Assembly: GCA_900618795.1 (NCBI GenBank) | Contig: UYJD01000012.1 | Location: 708,855-772,854, forward strand | Direction: 5' to 3' | From: Cyanodermella asteris | Taxonomy: Eukaryota; Ascomycota; Lecanoromycetes; Ostropales; Stictidaceae | Length of the DNA stretch: 64,000 bases | Part shown: in pieces, positions 22,701-33,434 of the stretch | Numbering within the stretch: position 1 is the first letter of the stretch | Layout: each line of letters starts with the position of its first letter | Notes under the pieces: generated by a model | Told to the model about the DNA's origin: nothing | The model's input: only the letters and a program-made list of their open reading frames with translations | Databases searched by the model: none | Translations under genes and position numbers: made by a program

Positions 22701-23452
22701 ATTCGTTTGGCAAACAGGGAACTGCATACGACTTCAATTCGCAGAAGAACATGAATGAATGCCGGTCAAGTCTCAAGAGCCTAACGGAACGGTTTCAAGG
22801 AATGAAAAGGAAGATCAATCCAAAAGTGATGAACATGATCGACAGCGTGGAGAAAAAGGAGACCAGCTTGAAGAATATGATGCGCACAGTCATCAAGGAC
22901 AAGAAAAAGATCGAGGACACCATCGCAGAGCTGGACGTCTTTAAGAAGGATGCACTGAGGAAGACTCATACAAAGGTCAATGAACACTTTGGCCACATTT
23001 TCAACGAGCTTCTTCCAGGCAACACCTGCAAGCTGGTCGAGCTTGGGCCAGATTTCCGAGACGGTATGCAGATTAGTGTCTGTCTTGGAAAGGTTTGGAA
23101 GGAGAGTCTGACTGAGCTCAGTGGTGGTCAGAGGTAAGTCAACCCACAATGGATTGTTCGAAGTTGAGTGCTAACGCAGTTACACAGATCCCTTATCGCG
23201 CTATCGCTCATTCTGGCTTTGTTACAGTTCAACCCAGCTCCGATGTATATTCTCGACGAGGTCGACGCCGCTCTGGATCTGTCGCACACGCAGAACATTG
23301 GACGTTTGATCAAAACCCAGTTCAAGGGCAGCCAGTTCATCGTTGTCAGCCTGAAGGATGGTATGTTCCAAAACGCCAACCGCATTTTCAGAACGCGCTT
23401 TAGTGAAGGTACGAGTATCGTCCAAGCATTAACGCCAGCGGACATGAAGTGA
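19798..23452 (+). CDS. SMC2: Condensin subunit SMC2
   Basis: Structural ATPase of condensin that pairs with SMC4 to compact mitotic chromosomes. 1180 aa, the usual length. Exons 19798-19986, 20045-23133 and 23188-23452; introns of 58 and 54 bp have GTGAGA/GTAAGT donors and CAG acceptors, the second with branch CTAAC. Walker A is GLNGSGKSN at 32-40. Two long coiled coils flank a hinge at about 510-670 ([10 protein letters not shown] ... [18 protein letters not shown]). The ABC signature [14 protein letters not shown] near 1085 is split by intron 2 within QR, and Walker B is [12 protein letters not shown]. The start [14 protein letters not shown] is the canonical SMC2 beginning. Confidence 0.97.
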
Positions 23453-23735
23453 AAAGATGTATATGACAGTGATGACTTAAGGGGCTCTTGAAGGGAAAAT
23501 TGATTTGGGATCCCTGGGAATGATACCCAAATGGCACGGCGTTTTTGGGAGGATTATTTCTTGATAGCGTTCAGAATTCGCATTTGATTGGAAACAAAGT
23601 CTTATTGGATCATTTTGCGCAGTGTGAAGTTGTCGCTCTAAGTGACCATTCTATCGTGAAGTCTATGCAATAACCACACCACCGTCTTTCGCTCCTCGGT
23701 CGCCCGGGACGCCGTCTCCCTTATACAGCCCGAGC

Positions 23736-24827
23736 TCAGTCTGTGCCATTGGCCATTATATTCGCGGCAACATACTGCTTGTTCTCCTCAAGCCTGTGCG
23801 GTGGCGTTCCGCTTTTCGATCTGCCACCGTTCGCCGTCCAAAACTCCACCCTCTCCTGCAAAACCTCCGCTGCCAAATGCTTCATCTCAGGCAACACAAT
23901 CTTGTCCGCAACCCGACTGAACTCCCCAAGCTCCTCGCTCTCCTTCACACTCGCCGCCTTCTCGTACTCCACCATCTGCAACAGCAACTCCAGCTTATCC
24001 ACATCATGCACAAAATGGCTCTCCGGGGTCACCGAATCCTCATACTCCCTCCACACCTTCCGCAGCGCCATCCCCGCCTCCCGCCCACCATTCCTGACGT
24101 TTCCCAGTAGTTGGTCGGCAACGTAGTCGATCGTCTCGGTCTCGCGCCGCGATTTCTCCTCCTTGGCGATCTTGTCGGCCGGCGTGATGTCGCCGACCAG
24201 CGCTTCGGCTAGGTCGTGGATGAGCGCCATGCGCGTGCAGCGCGCGATGTCGAGGCGGGAGGAGAGGGATGCGGGCGCGGTGAGGACGATTAGAGACATG
24301 CGGTACATGTGGTCGGAGATTGATTCGCCGCGGTGGGTGCCGGTGAGGCCGAAGCGTCGCCAGCCTTCGCGGGGTGTCGTTTTGAGGCGTTCGATTAGAT
24401 GGTAGAAGGCGAGCGGGGAGGTTGGTGGGGTTTCGTGGGTTGGGAGATTGAATTGCTTCAGCGCTGCGAGGAATGTTAGCATTGAAGAGGACGTAGTTTA
24501 TGCATAGTAGGCTGGCACTCTGGCACAAAGTCTGGGTAGCACTTGGTGGGCATATAGGGGCCGGCCCGAATCGTGTGCCTCAACCATAAACCATACACGG
24601 TCTATATCTGGGATTGCAGTCAAGCCATTTGTGTCTAGTAGGCTCGCGCAGAGAGTTTGGTTGGTGGGAGGTCTGGCTTGATTAGAAAATACGGACTTAC
24701 CCCCCTCCACTGTCCACTCCCCCTGTACAGGCGTAGTTGCAGTCTGTCTGGATTCCATTGCGCCATTTTTCTCGGCGATCAAAACATGAGGTTTCGGATC
24801 ACCCGGGACGCTCTTATCGCCGTTCAT
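23736..24827 (-). CDS. HD-domain 5'-deoxynucleotidase (HDDC2/YGK1-like)
   Basis: 284-residue protein from exons 24827-24701 and 24463-23736. The 237-bp intron (donor GTAAGT, branch GCTAAC, acceptor CAG) joins WTVEG to ALKQFNLP in frame. Metal-binding HD residues are visible in ESISDHMYRMS, ALIHDLAEALVGD and HDVDKLELLLQMVEYE. This is the conserved family of yeast YBR242W/YGL101W, human HDDC2 and bacterial YfbR, which dephosphorylates deoxynucleoside monophosphates. The first ~40 residues are disordered. ATG 24827 (MNGDKSV) is the only ATG in exon 1 before the coding body. The start region faces the HAUS6-like gene. Confidence 0.85.
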
Positions 24828-25211
24828 CTTGTTGTGAATTTCAGAAATTCGTGAATCTGCAGCAATGGGAAAGCGCGTTGCCCCGCCTGTCCACTTGAAC
24901 CCTCTGTGATGATTCTGACACAATGTAGTGGTGAGCGAAGGAAGGCAAGCCGAGTTGGTAAACAAGCGCAAGTGGAGTGGCGAGAATAGTAATATACGAT
25001 ATTTGATGGTACGTGAGAAGTGAGTTGTTTAGGACAAACTCATGGCAGTGCTTGAAGTTTTGTTTGGGTACGGCAATCACAATAAACTCCAACAAACATC
25101 CGCTTCCACCGCAGCCCCTTCAATTCCATTTTCAATCAGCTGTGCACCAACGAACCAGCCTACGGCCGCATGCATGTCTCATAGTGCGAATACCGCTCGA
25201 AACCTTTAGCA
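24828..25211. promoter_or_regulatory. Divergent promoter region (HD nucleotidase / HAUS6-like)
   Basis: 384 bp between two divergent start codons. The last 150 bases before 25212 are C/A-rich and G-poor, as fungal 5' leaders often are. No specific operator is called. Confidence 0.4.
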
Positions 25212-27110
25212 ATGCCAGCGAATACGGATACGGGCAGCCGCCTTCTGCGCAATCTGCGTGATTTGCAGCTGGACGATGAGCTCGATTGGCCTGACATCAA
25301 GCCTGACACGTTCGCCGCAAAGGACAGTATTCACAACCAATGGACGCGTGTGAAGAAGGCCGAATGGGTCGTGGCTCACTTGCTCCAGATCTGGGATCCG
25401 GAGGCGTACTCAGCGATGGAGTCTGCGTATTCGAGTCCTGGCCAGGACCCAGAACAGACCGCTTCCATGCGAGCGGATTTGTTAGCACGACTCAATCAAT
25501 TCAAGAAGGAAGGCATTCTCCCCAGGACTGTTGTTGTGCGCAAGACCATGTATGAAGACTGCAAGGGACCCAAATTTGAGGAACAGCTGTACAGTCTGAG
25601 CGTCAGCGTCTTGATGAAGGTGATCAGCGAGCACACCCAGGACCGAAGCATCACGAAGGCATTGTTGCTCACGGACTCGAATCCGGACCTCAGCCATCTG
25701 CAGAACTTGGAGACCGCTTACCGTGTCTCGATGTCTCGCCACTTGGCTGAAAAGGCAAACCTTCGTAGGAGATGGGAGCGCTTCGGCCGTGTTTTGAAGC
25801 TGAAGGAAGACGAGATAGCTCAGCGGAGATTGGCCCACGAACGCAAAGTCGCGCAGAGCAAATCCTCGAGGATCCCTCGACGACGTCTAGATCGCCTTCA
25901 GGCCCACGTTGAGCGCGACTGGTCTGCGTCGAATGAATGGAAAGATATCATCCTTCATGGAGATCAGCATCTTCCTCAGGCAACGCTTCTCGAGCGACCA
26001 TACAACGAGATCTGGCAGCACGCCTCCGACGAGAAACTATACAAGATACAACCGGCTGGCAACTTGAGTGTTCTCCAAAAGTGTGAGCAGCATGTTGTAC
26101 AACAAAACAGCCGTTTGGACAAACTGCGAAAGATCAAAGCCGGATTGGATCAAGATGCTGCAAGAACGATGCAGCCACCGCCACCGCCGACGAGGACAAC
26201 AACCGATCGTCCGAAGACAGCTCAGCGCGTGAATCGATCTGTTGCACGAACGATGCCACCGCCACCGAGTTCGGCTACATATGAACGTCCGAAGACAGCT
26301 CAGCGCCTAGAGCAAGCTGCAGCAGCTGAAGCCATGTCACCTCCGCCAACCAGAATTACATCCGACCGTCCAAAGACAACTCGACGCGTGCAACCAGAGG
26401 ATGAAAAGCGTATTGAGACTGTGGAGAGAGAGAACACGCTGTCCCCAGAACTCGGCACCACTCCATATGAGCTGAGCCTCTCAAGTCCGATAGACAAGGC
26501 GCAAAACAGCAAACCCCGCCCAACTTCCATGCTAATCGATTCCCCTTCTGCGATCAGCATCTCCTCTCCCCAACACGTCGTTCAACACAAACGCAGCCAG
26601 ACCGTCGTCTACTCCCCACAAGTCTCTCGTCCATCACTCGACCGACAACACAGTCTAGGATCCTCACATCTGAGCATCGACACCGACGACGAGGCCCTCG
26701 AATTCGGGGAAGACGAAGCCACCAGCATCATCAATTCAGTGCTGAACGCCGAGGCGTCCCCGAGCAAACCGAGCGCAGCACCACGGCCTCCGCCTCTGTC
26801 TCTGACCGAACGCGCGCAAATGTCCATGGCCCAGCCCTTCACCTCTCACGACTCGTTCTCGAATCCGCATAACTCGCGGCCCTCGACTGCACGCAGAACG
26901 ACGGTGACGAAGAGGGTTTCGAGATCGCCGGAGAAGAGGACGGTCCGGCCGCAGACGCCACCGGAATTGTCGTTTGTAGATGAGAGCTTGTTGGCGGAAA
27001 ATGTTGATGAAGACACGATTTTCATGAGTAGGCCGCGCATTGCCCACAGTCCGCCCAGGGGCTCGCCGCTGAGGGACGATGACGCCGAGAGCGTTGAAGA
27101 CTTCTCATGA
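25212..27110 (+). CDS. HAUS augmin-like complex subunit 6 N-terminal-domain protein
   Basis: Single exon, 632 aa. The first ~230 residues are helical with KAEWVVAHLLQIWDPEAYS, MRADLLARLNQFKKEGILPR and a conserved basic coil, matching the HAUS6 N-terminal domain of fungi. Augmin recruits gamma-tubulin to existing microtubules in the spindle. From about residue 317 to 396 the protein carries three imperfect repeats of a ~30-residue unit containing PPPxxxxTxxRPKTxxR. The remaining C-terminal tail is disordered and rich in Ser/Pro with likely kinase sites (SRSPEKR, RPQTPPE). Family assignment rests on recognised sequence character; the tail has no detectable domain. Confidence 0.7.
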   Translation: MPANTDTGSRLLRNLRDLQLDDELDWPDIKPDTFAAKDSIHNQWTRVKKAEWVVAHLLQIWDPEAYSAMESAYSSPGQDPEQTASMRADLLARLNQFKKEGILPRTVVVRKTMYEDCKGPKFEEQLYSLSVSVLMKVISEHTQDRSITKALLLTDSNPDLSHLQNLETAYRVSMSRHLAEKANLRRRWERFGRVLKLKEDEIAQRRLAHERKVAQSKSSRIPRRRLDRLQAHVERDWSASNEWKDIILHGDQHLPQATLLERPYNEIWQHASDEKLYKIQPAGNLSVLQKCEQHVVQQNSRLDKLRKIKAGLDQDAARTMQPPPPPTRTTTDRPKTAQRVNRSVARTMPPPPSSATYERPKTAQRLEQAAAAEAMSPPPTRITSDRPKTTRRVQPEDEKRIETVERENTLSPELGTTPYELSLSSPIDKAQNSKPRPTSMLIDSPSAISISSPQHVVQHKRSQTVVYSPQVSRPSLDRQHSLGSSHLSIDTDDEALEFGEDEATSIINSVLNAEASPSKPSAAPRPPPLSLTERAQMSMAQPFTSHDSFSNPHNSRPSTARRTTVTKRVSRSPEKRTVRPQTPPELSFVDESLLAENVDEDTIFMSRPRIAHSPPRGSPLRDDDAESVEDFS

Positions 27111-27392
27111 AGGTTGCAAGCAGCTTAGAGATGGTAGAGCACCTTACATAGTTGCGTTGTGCGAGGAGTCTTGCACTAAATAATATCATGCCCCTGTTAC
27201 ATTGAGCGCCTGTTGTTCGATGTTGCTTGTCATTCATACCGGCTCGGATGCGAGCCAGCGCAGTCCCTTCGCAGTAATTTAGTATCTCTATATATTCAAA
27301 CAGAAGACGCTAACACCGTAAAGTCGAGTTTCCAACCTTCCTAAAAGCATGGCCTTGTCCAATCGTACCTATGCACGCGTAGAACGACCACT

Positions 27393-30038
27393 CTAGATCT
27401 CCTTGCACCACTTCAGCATTGCTGCACTCAGACCGACACCACAATATCGTATCTCCTCCATACTCACGTCGCACCTCATGAGTTTGCCCGCACGACCCAC
27501 ATCCGCCAACCCGGCACTGGCACCATACCCCGCCGTAGCCAACGGCATGAGAAGCTCCAAAATCTCCAGCCTTTCCCATGCCCCGAGAGCAGCCTCGCGA
27601 CTCCAGAGCCTGGCCGCGCCACTACCCATGGCAATAGAACCGCTCGCACTCGCCTGAAGCCGTGTCCGATTGGTGAGTTGCGTGTACTCGTCGTACGCCA
27701 TGTTGAAGTTGCATGTGTCCACGTTCAGGATGATGTCTAGTCGTGCGGCAGCGATCAGGAGCCCGAGCTCGAGATCGGTAAGTGAAGGGAGAAGATTGAG
27801 CTTCGAATCAGGCGCGAGGAGAGCTTGGGAGACGAAGTTGGAGTCTGAAGGGACGTTTGTCGGACTGAAAGCAGCGATTGGTAGGAGGAATGAGGTGAGT
27901 GCTGTTGGCACGGAGCGTGATGTTGCGTAAATGTTGCGCAGGACTGCAGTCACTGCTGTAGACTCGTGAAAAAGGGATGTGATATAATCGCTCCAGGCGG
28001 CGTGAAGGGTGCGGTATGCCTCAGCATAGACTTCTTCATCTGGGTTTGAGCCTATGCTCGGAACTGCTGACACACTACCTGCCTTCAAAGCCCCCAAGCA
28101 AATGCGCTGGAAGGCTGGGAATGACTTGGGTCGAGGGAGAAAGACAGAGCGGTGGCTGAAACGAGATTTGACACGCTTTTCGAGGCTTTCTGTGACATCC
28201 ACTCGTGTTGTGAGCCCAAGAACCGCAATTGGTGCTTTGCGGGCTTGTGCAATGTCGAAGAGATTGTAGAGCAGCGTCTGGCGCGCGTGAGATGTGAAAA
28301 GGTCAAACTCGTCAATGATAAACACGACAGAGCGAGAGATATGAGACTCGCCCTCCAGCGACCCCTGCTCTTCTCCCTGCCGTTTGTTTTTGTCCGCCGG
28401 GTCGTGCGACAGAACTGCAAGCAAAGATGTCAGAGTATCGGCGTAGTTGTTGCGCTCGAGCAGAGTCTCGTCTTCCAGAGCCATCTCTCGCCCGAGCTGG
28501 CGCCAGATCTCTCGCAATGCAAGCTTGTCATCGGTGTGGATGAGGCCGTTGAGCCGTATCACATGGAATTCGTCGCGATGCTCGAGTACCATCTCGCTGA
28601 TGATGCCCCCGAGAAGGGTGGATTTGCCGCAGCCTCTTGGTCCGATAACCATCATCGAGTTGCCTTCGCCCGAAACCACCGTGTTCTCGACTATTTGTCG
28701 CACCTTTTGGTATTCTTCGTCGAGTCCATGGAGAGGCATTCTACGCTTTCCCGTAAGTGCCTGAACGATTCCGACCTTCAGATCTTGCAGCGGCTTGTGA
28801 TATGTTTCGTCTTCGAGTAATGTCCGGAGTCTAGCAAATGACGCTGTTGGATCCGGTTTTGACTGTGAATCACCATCCACGTCCCCAAAGTCCTGCCATC
28901 TGAGCGCCTTGGTCTTTGCAGGCGTGGATCGCTGAAGACTCTTTGCCGCAATTGCCGCAGGATCGCGTCTCACGAACCTTGCTAGCGGGTCGATGTCTTC
29001 TGCCTCTTGTGCTAAATTTGTCTTCTGCCGTTTCGACGGAGTTCCGAGGGGATCAACCGCAAGGAAGCCAAATTCGTCGACAACCTTGGCTTTTGGCGGA
29101 CGTCCTCGTTTGCGAGGTGTTGGGGTAAGATTCAACGGCTGCGTCTTAAAGGGAGAAGCATCAAGCGTCAATTCATCCTGGGCAGATTCAGACAGGTCCA
29201 CAATAGCGGCATGAGTTGCCGCAGGCTGAGCTGATTGTACCGACAAGCTGGCTTCCAATGTCGACGGCGCCAGCTTCTGCTTTTTTGGAGTGGCTTTGGG
29301 TATTTTTGCAACCACCGGAGCATTGGGATCCTTTCGTGGACGCCCACGTTTTTTGGGTGTAGGCGTAGGTGTTGTGGTCGTATCTCCTACCACGTTCAAC
29401 GCTGCTGCTGCCAAGGCTGCTGGTGTGCTTGAAGGTTCTTCTGGGACTGGGCTCTTAGCTATAGGGGTGAGTGTAACGGTAGCCTTTTTCTGGCTCCGCT
29501 TCAACGACGTTGGGGTCTTCTTGGGGCGTTTGGGAGTTTCGATCTCTGGAATATCTTCTGCCAGCTTCCAGGTCGTCTTGCGCTGCCTTGCGCTTGTCCG
29601 AGCCGTTGGTTGCGCTATATCGATCGTATCGTGAATACTACCCTCCCGATCTTGGCGATCATCAGGTTCATTTTCGTATGGTTGGGATATTGTCTCTTCC
29701 TGCTCTTGAGGTTTCCGCACACGCCTTACCCGCGCTTTCGTAGGTGTGTTCAGCAATTGAGCTCCGACACCTTGCGCCAATTGGTCTTCTGACTCATCCA
29801 TGACTTGCCTGGCATCCATTAGGTCGAAGGCATCGTCCTGAACAATATCCTGCGCATGGCTTAGGCTCAGACTGTTTTCCTTATCCCTTCCTTCGTTGAC
29901 TAATTCAAGATCCGCTATGTCGACTCTCGGCAGGCTTTCTTTCTCTTGTCGCCATTCAGGCGATACGACTGGAACATCTCCCGCTTTCCCATCATTCCCT
30001 TTCCTCCTTTTGCCCGCACGTGGTGAATCCTCGAACAT
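27393..30038 (-). CDS. ORC4: Origin recognition complex subunit 4, with two AT-hooks
   Basis: 881-residue single-exon AAA+ subunit of ORC, which marks replication origins. Walker A is GPRGCGKST at 466-474 and Walker B is VVFIIDEFD at 571-579. Sensor-1 region LGLTTRVDV and the arginine-rich LEKRVKSRFSHR follow, as in Orc4/Cdc6 proteins. The C-terminal winged-helix region ends with MAYDEYTQL. The N-terminal extension of about 420 residues is disordered and has two AT-hook cores, KKRGRPRK (229-236) and RKRGRPPK (309-316), plus basic clusters (KRPKKTP, RVRRVRKP). AT-hooks in Orc4 are established for Schizosaccharomyces pombe; here there are two rather than nine. The gene is divergent from the SEH1-like gene. 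Confidence 0.95.
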   Translation of the reverse strand: MFEDSPRAGKRRKGNDGKAGDVPVVSPEWRQEKESLPRVDIADLELVNEGRDKENSLSLSHAQDIVQDDAFDLMDARQVMDESEDQLAQGVGAQLLNTPTKARVRRVRKPQEQEETISQPYENEPDDRQDREGSIHDTIDIAQPTARTSARQRKTTWKLAEDIPEIETPKRPKKTPTSLKRSQKKATVTLTPIAKSPVPEEPSSTPAALAAAALNVVGDTTTTPTPTPKKRGRPRKDPNAPVVAKIPKATPKKQKLAPSTLEASLSVQSAQPAATHAAIVDLSESAQDELTLDASPFKTQPLNLTPTPRKRGRPPKAKVVDEFGFLAVDPLGTPSKRQKTNLAQEAEDIDPLARFVRRDPAAIAAKSLQRSTPAKTKALRWQDFGDVDGDSQSKPDPTASFARLRTLLEDETYHKPLQDLKVGIVQALTGKRRMPLHGLDEEYQKVRQIVENTVVSGEGNSMMVIGPRGCGKSTLLGGIISEMVLEHRDEFHVIRLNGLIHTDDKLALREIWRQLGREMALEDETLLERNNYADTLTSLLAVLSHDPADKNKRQGEEQGSLEGESHISRSVVFIIDEFDLFTSHARQTLLYNLFDIAQARKAPIAVLGLTTRVDVTESLEKRVKSRFSHRSVFLPRPKSFPAFQRICLGALKAGSVSAVPSIGSNPDEEVYAEAYRTLHAAWSDYITSLFHESTAVTAVLRNIYATSRSVPTALTSFLLPIAAFSPTNVPSDSNFVSQALLAPDSKLNLLPSLTDLELGLLIAAARLDIILNVDTCNFNMAYDEYTQLTNRTRLQASASGSIAMGSGAARLWSREAALGAWERLEILELLMPLATAGYGASAGLADVGRAGKLMRCDVSMEEIRYCGVGLSAAMLKWCKEI

Positions 30039-30463
30039 GTTTCCCGTAATGTTGATGGTTTCTACCAGCGGCTCCGCTCCACGAGTCGCTCCAACTCGAT
30101 GCGGCTCGATATCGGAGTGGCTGTCCGATTATTTACGCGAAACGCACGCGCCGACCGAAACTGGTCTAGCGCATCGGACCTCCCACCTGTCTGGTCTGAG
30201 CGGGTAAGTATAAGCTCTCGCTCGGACCTTCAAAGCGATGGTGTCGGCAGAAAGAACAATCATGCCATTGGAAGCTTCGTGATGATCCAATCAAGCTGAG
30301 AGGGCTTACGTTTAGGATTCTTGTCTTCATGGCCGAAATGACCTTATCACGCTAAGGCCTCTGCCAGCTGTTCGAGACCGGATGAAAGGACAACTTGCTA
30401 CCAGTATTGAGCTCATGATATCCCGTACACCCCGAAATTCGAACTTTCGGAAACCCTGGCATC
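30039..30463. promoter_or_regulatory. Divergent promoter region (ORC4 / SEH1-like)
   Basis: 425 bp between divergent start codons. No specific element is called. Confidence 0.4.
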
Positions 30464-31980
30464 ATGTCTGGAGGTCGGGATAGTGTTGCTGCTATCATAG
30501 AGGACCTTCAATCGACCCATATTCGGGACGACGAGGATGCATTCAAGCCGGTTGATGGACTCGGAGACGAAGTCATACTCTGCTCAGACTTTGATCGTCA
30601 TGGATCCAGGTTGGTGACTGGTTCTGGCGATCACAAAATCAGGGTCCTTGAGCATGAGCAATCGAGCAATGGGGAGCCCAAAACATTCAGACCCGTGGAC
30701 TCTTTCCGAGGCCACGATGGCTACGTCAATTGTGTAAGATTCATCCAAAGTTCGCGGATACACATTCAACATTGTCTAGCTGCAAGCCTGTCTGATTACG
30801 CAGAGTAATAGGTTCAGTGACCGACTGACTGCTTCTAGGTCAAATGGCATCCTGTCAAGTCTCGCCCAGGAATGATCGCGAGCACAGGACTCGACCTGCG
30901 GCTCCGAATCTGGCTCGAAAACCTCGCCGAAGCATCCAATACAGGTCGCAGGTTTCGATGTATACATTCACAGAGCTCAGCACTCAACAGCATGTACGAA
31001 TCTATCAGTTGGGCGTGCCCTCCCTGTGTCACATCAAACACGAACACGTACAACACCGTCTTAGCAGCTGTGACACGGAGTGGCCTGCTCAGTATTATCG
31101 AGCCTATTGAGACCGCCCCTGGGGGTAAGACCCCGAATGACGCCGCAGCAAGTGGGACTAGAGCTGCATCCCAGGAGGAGTGGATAGAACAGGACCATAT
31201 GTGGATCATGGGCAGCGCAGTTGCTCGCGGAGTCGAGACCTCGTTTGTGGTCGACTTCTACGCCGGCGATATTGCAGGCGTCGGGTATGGGCCGAACTAT
31301 GCTGCCATAGAGGCCGGCGTTGACGAGCGCGCCCTTACGCTCGCTGTAACAGCTATGGACGAGATCCGCGTCTATCGTGTCTTGGGCGAAGGACCGGATG
31401 GCGACAGTCGATATTCATTTGGTCATCCGGTCCGGCCCGCCGTTGCGGAACTCGTTGGAGCTCCTGGTGTGCTCGTCCGGCACATCAAGTGGGCACCACA
31501 CGCCTGGAAACCACGCGATCGGTTAGCAAGTGCCTGGCAAGACAACAAGATTCGCATCTACGAAATTTGGACGCCTGAAGAGAACGACAAATCTGGTGCA
31601 TCCACCATTAGAAATGCTGACTCAAATGGCGACACCAGGGCACGGCCAAAAGTGCCTTCTGGCATAGGAGCAGGGCTTGCCGGCGCAGCAAACCGTTCAT
31701 CAAATCGTCGGTTCGGAGCGAACCATGTCCTTCATCGATGGGAACTTGTTGCAGAAATCGAGCATGACGGAGTTGGCGTGGTGGACTGGATGCGCGAAGG
31801 TAAAGTTATCGTGCGTGAACTTATACCACGAATAGTATGCTGACGTTTAGTACAGGTACGACATTAGTATCCTTGGGAGATGACGGCCAGAGCAAGCTAT
31901 GGCAAGAAGATGCAAACGGTATCTGGACAGAGTTCGCCCACATTGGTGACGAAGATGAAGATTTCATGGCATCAGAATGA
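30464..31980 (+). CDS. SEH1: WD40 nucleoporin, SEH1-like
   Basis: 451 aa from exons 30464-30733, 30839-31799 and 31856-31980. Introns are 105 and 56 bp, both with CTGAC branch points. The order of WD repeats fits Seh1: DEVILCSDFDRHGSRLVTGSGDHKIRV, then ASTGLDLRLRIWLE, a long divergent middle, then LVRHIKWAPHAWKPRDRLASAWQDNKIRIYEIW, and a last repeat TLVSLGDDGQSKLWQ. Seh1 belongs to the Nup84/Nup107 Y-complex of the nuclear pore and to the SEA/GATOR2 complex at the vacuole. Sec13 is the close alternative but is shorter and more regular. An acidic tail (HIGDEDEDFMASE) ends the protein. Its stop codon is 5 bp from the stop of ALG7 on the other strand. Confidence 0.75.
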
Positions 31981-31985
31981 GCTAG

Positions 31986-33434
31986 CTAAGGGAAATTGTC
32001 ATGCCAAAACACCAGCTTAGCTAAACTATGCCGGACGAACAGCCCAAATATTCCGCATACCGTTTGCAATAACAGCAGCTCCATTGTCAGCCTATCTTCT
32101 CGCATCGGTCCTCGCCAGACAAGCCAGAGATTAATTATAGTGAGGTTGGAAGACTCCAGGATTTGACCCTCGCGATTTCTCATCAGCCTGACAAGGCGAA
32201 AGGTCTCGAGAATATTGAGAACTGTTCGCTGCAGCGCATTGGGTGGTCTCGCCCATTCGACCACTGACGGCCCCATCAACCCATTTTGGCGGTTGAACTT
32301 TGGCAATCGATGTCGCGGACAAGGAAGAATCTTGAATATCTGAAGCGCGGAATATCCAAAATTGAAGATCTGGGGTATCAGAAGAAGAAGCAAAGTCTTG
32401 CTGAAATGGCCCAGAATGGAGACGACTGCGAAAACCATACCGGCATAGTAGCAGTACGTGTCCCCAACAAAGACCTTGGCTGGGAACCAGTTGTGCCATA
32501 GCAACGCCAGCGATACACCGAGGAAGGGGAGGAGAAGGTAGATCGAGAAAAGATGAGCCTCAGTAGCCGGATGATTCTCGATATAGAAGACATATAAGCA
32601 GTTGTTCGTCAACAGCAATAAGCCAATGACCACGGACTGTCCGACCTCAATGCCGTTAATCCCAGCCAAGATGTTGATGCAGTTCGAGCTGAATATGGAC
32701 AGCAACGACATGTAGGCGTAGTAAAGCCAGCCGATATCAAACGTCTCAGGAAATCCCATCTCTTGTATTGGCTTGGGAACCACCACAGTCGTCACGCCAA
32801 AGGTTAAGAAATATACTACCAGGATCGGAATAGACATGAGGGCAGGGAGCGGCGCCTTGTGTCGCCACTTGATATCGAATGCATCGTCGAAGTTTCCAAG
32901 CTTATCCGCTAATAGCACCGTGCCAATGGCGCCCAGGTACGCCGTGAGCTTGTGATGTGGGAACTTTCGCAGAAGCCGGCCCTCGTTGACGACCTGGACC
33001 TCACTGATTGTGACATCCCGCCTCCCACCCCCCGAAGTTGCCGCCACGACATCCTTTTGAATGGCAAATAGCATGAAGATGAGAAGTACGAAGACGTAGA
33101 CAATCGTGCAGACACCGCCCATGGCTTCCGGGCTAGTGAAATCGTCAGCACTTCCGCCTCGCAGTGGCATCTTCTGTGTGGTAGGTTGCGCTTACATCTC
33201 TTCCGCCACCTTTTTCGACATATCCTTCCCTTTGAACCCCCTCTTCATGACCGCGGGCCCCGTCCATACGATCATGGAATATGCCATTGCGGATCCCACG
33301 ATCGTCAGGCCCGCAGAAGCCACCAGCGGGTCGCCGCCCGTCGCCAGCGTGTTGAGAACCAGACCCAGACCGGCCGCCGACGCTGTGGACAGTGCCGCTG
33401 TCTCGCGCCCTGTAAGCGAGCTACGGACCGGCAT
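31986..33434 (-). CDS. ALG7: UDP-GlcNAc:dolichyl-phosphate GlcNAc-1-phosphate transferase
   Basis: Multi-spanning ER membrane enzyme that starts N-glycan precursor synthesis and is the target of tunicamycin. 461 aa from exons 33434-33196 and 33132-31986. The 63-bp intron (donor GTAAGC, branch GTGCTGAC, acceptor TAG) restores KDMSKKVAEEIPEAMGG, the conserved motif after TM2. Other landmarks are LLADKLGNFDDAFDIKWRHK (the DDxxD-like active site), NCINILAGINGIEVGQS, FVGDTYCYYAGM and a cytosolic loop with CPRHRLPKFN. The TTG-led frame continues slightly upstream, but ATG 33434 (MPVRSSLTG) is the first ATG. Confidence 0.95.
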
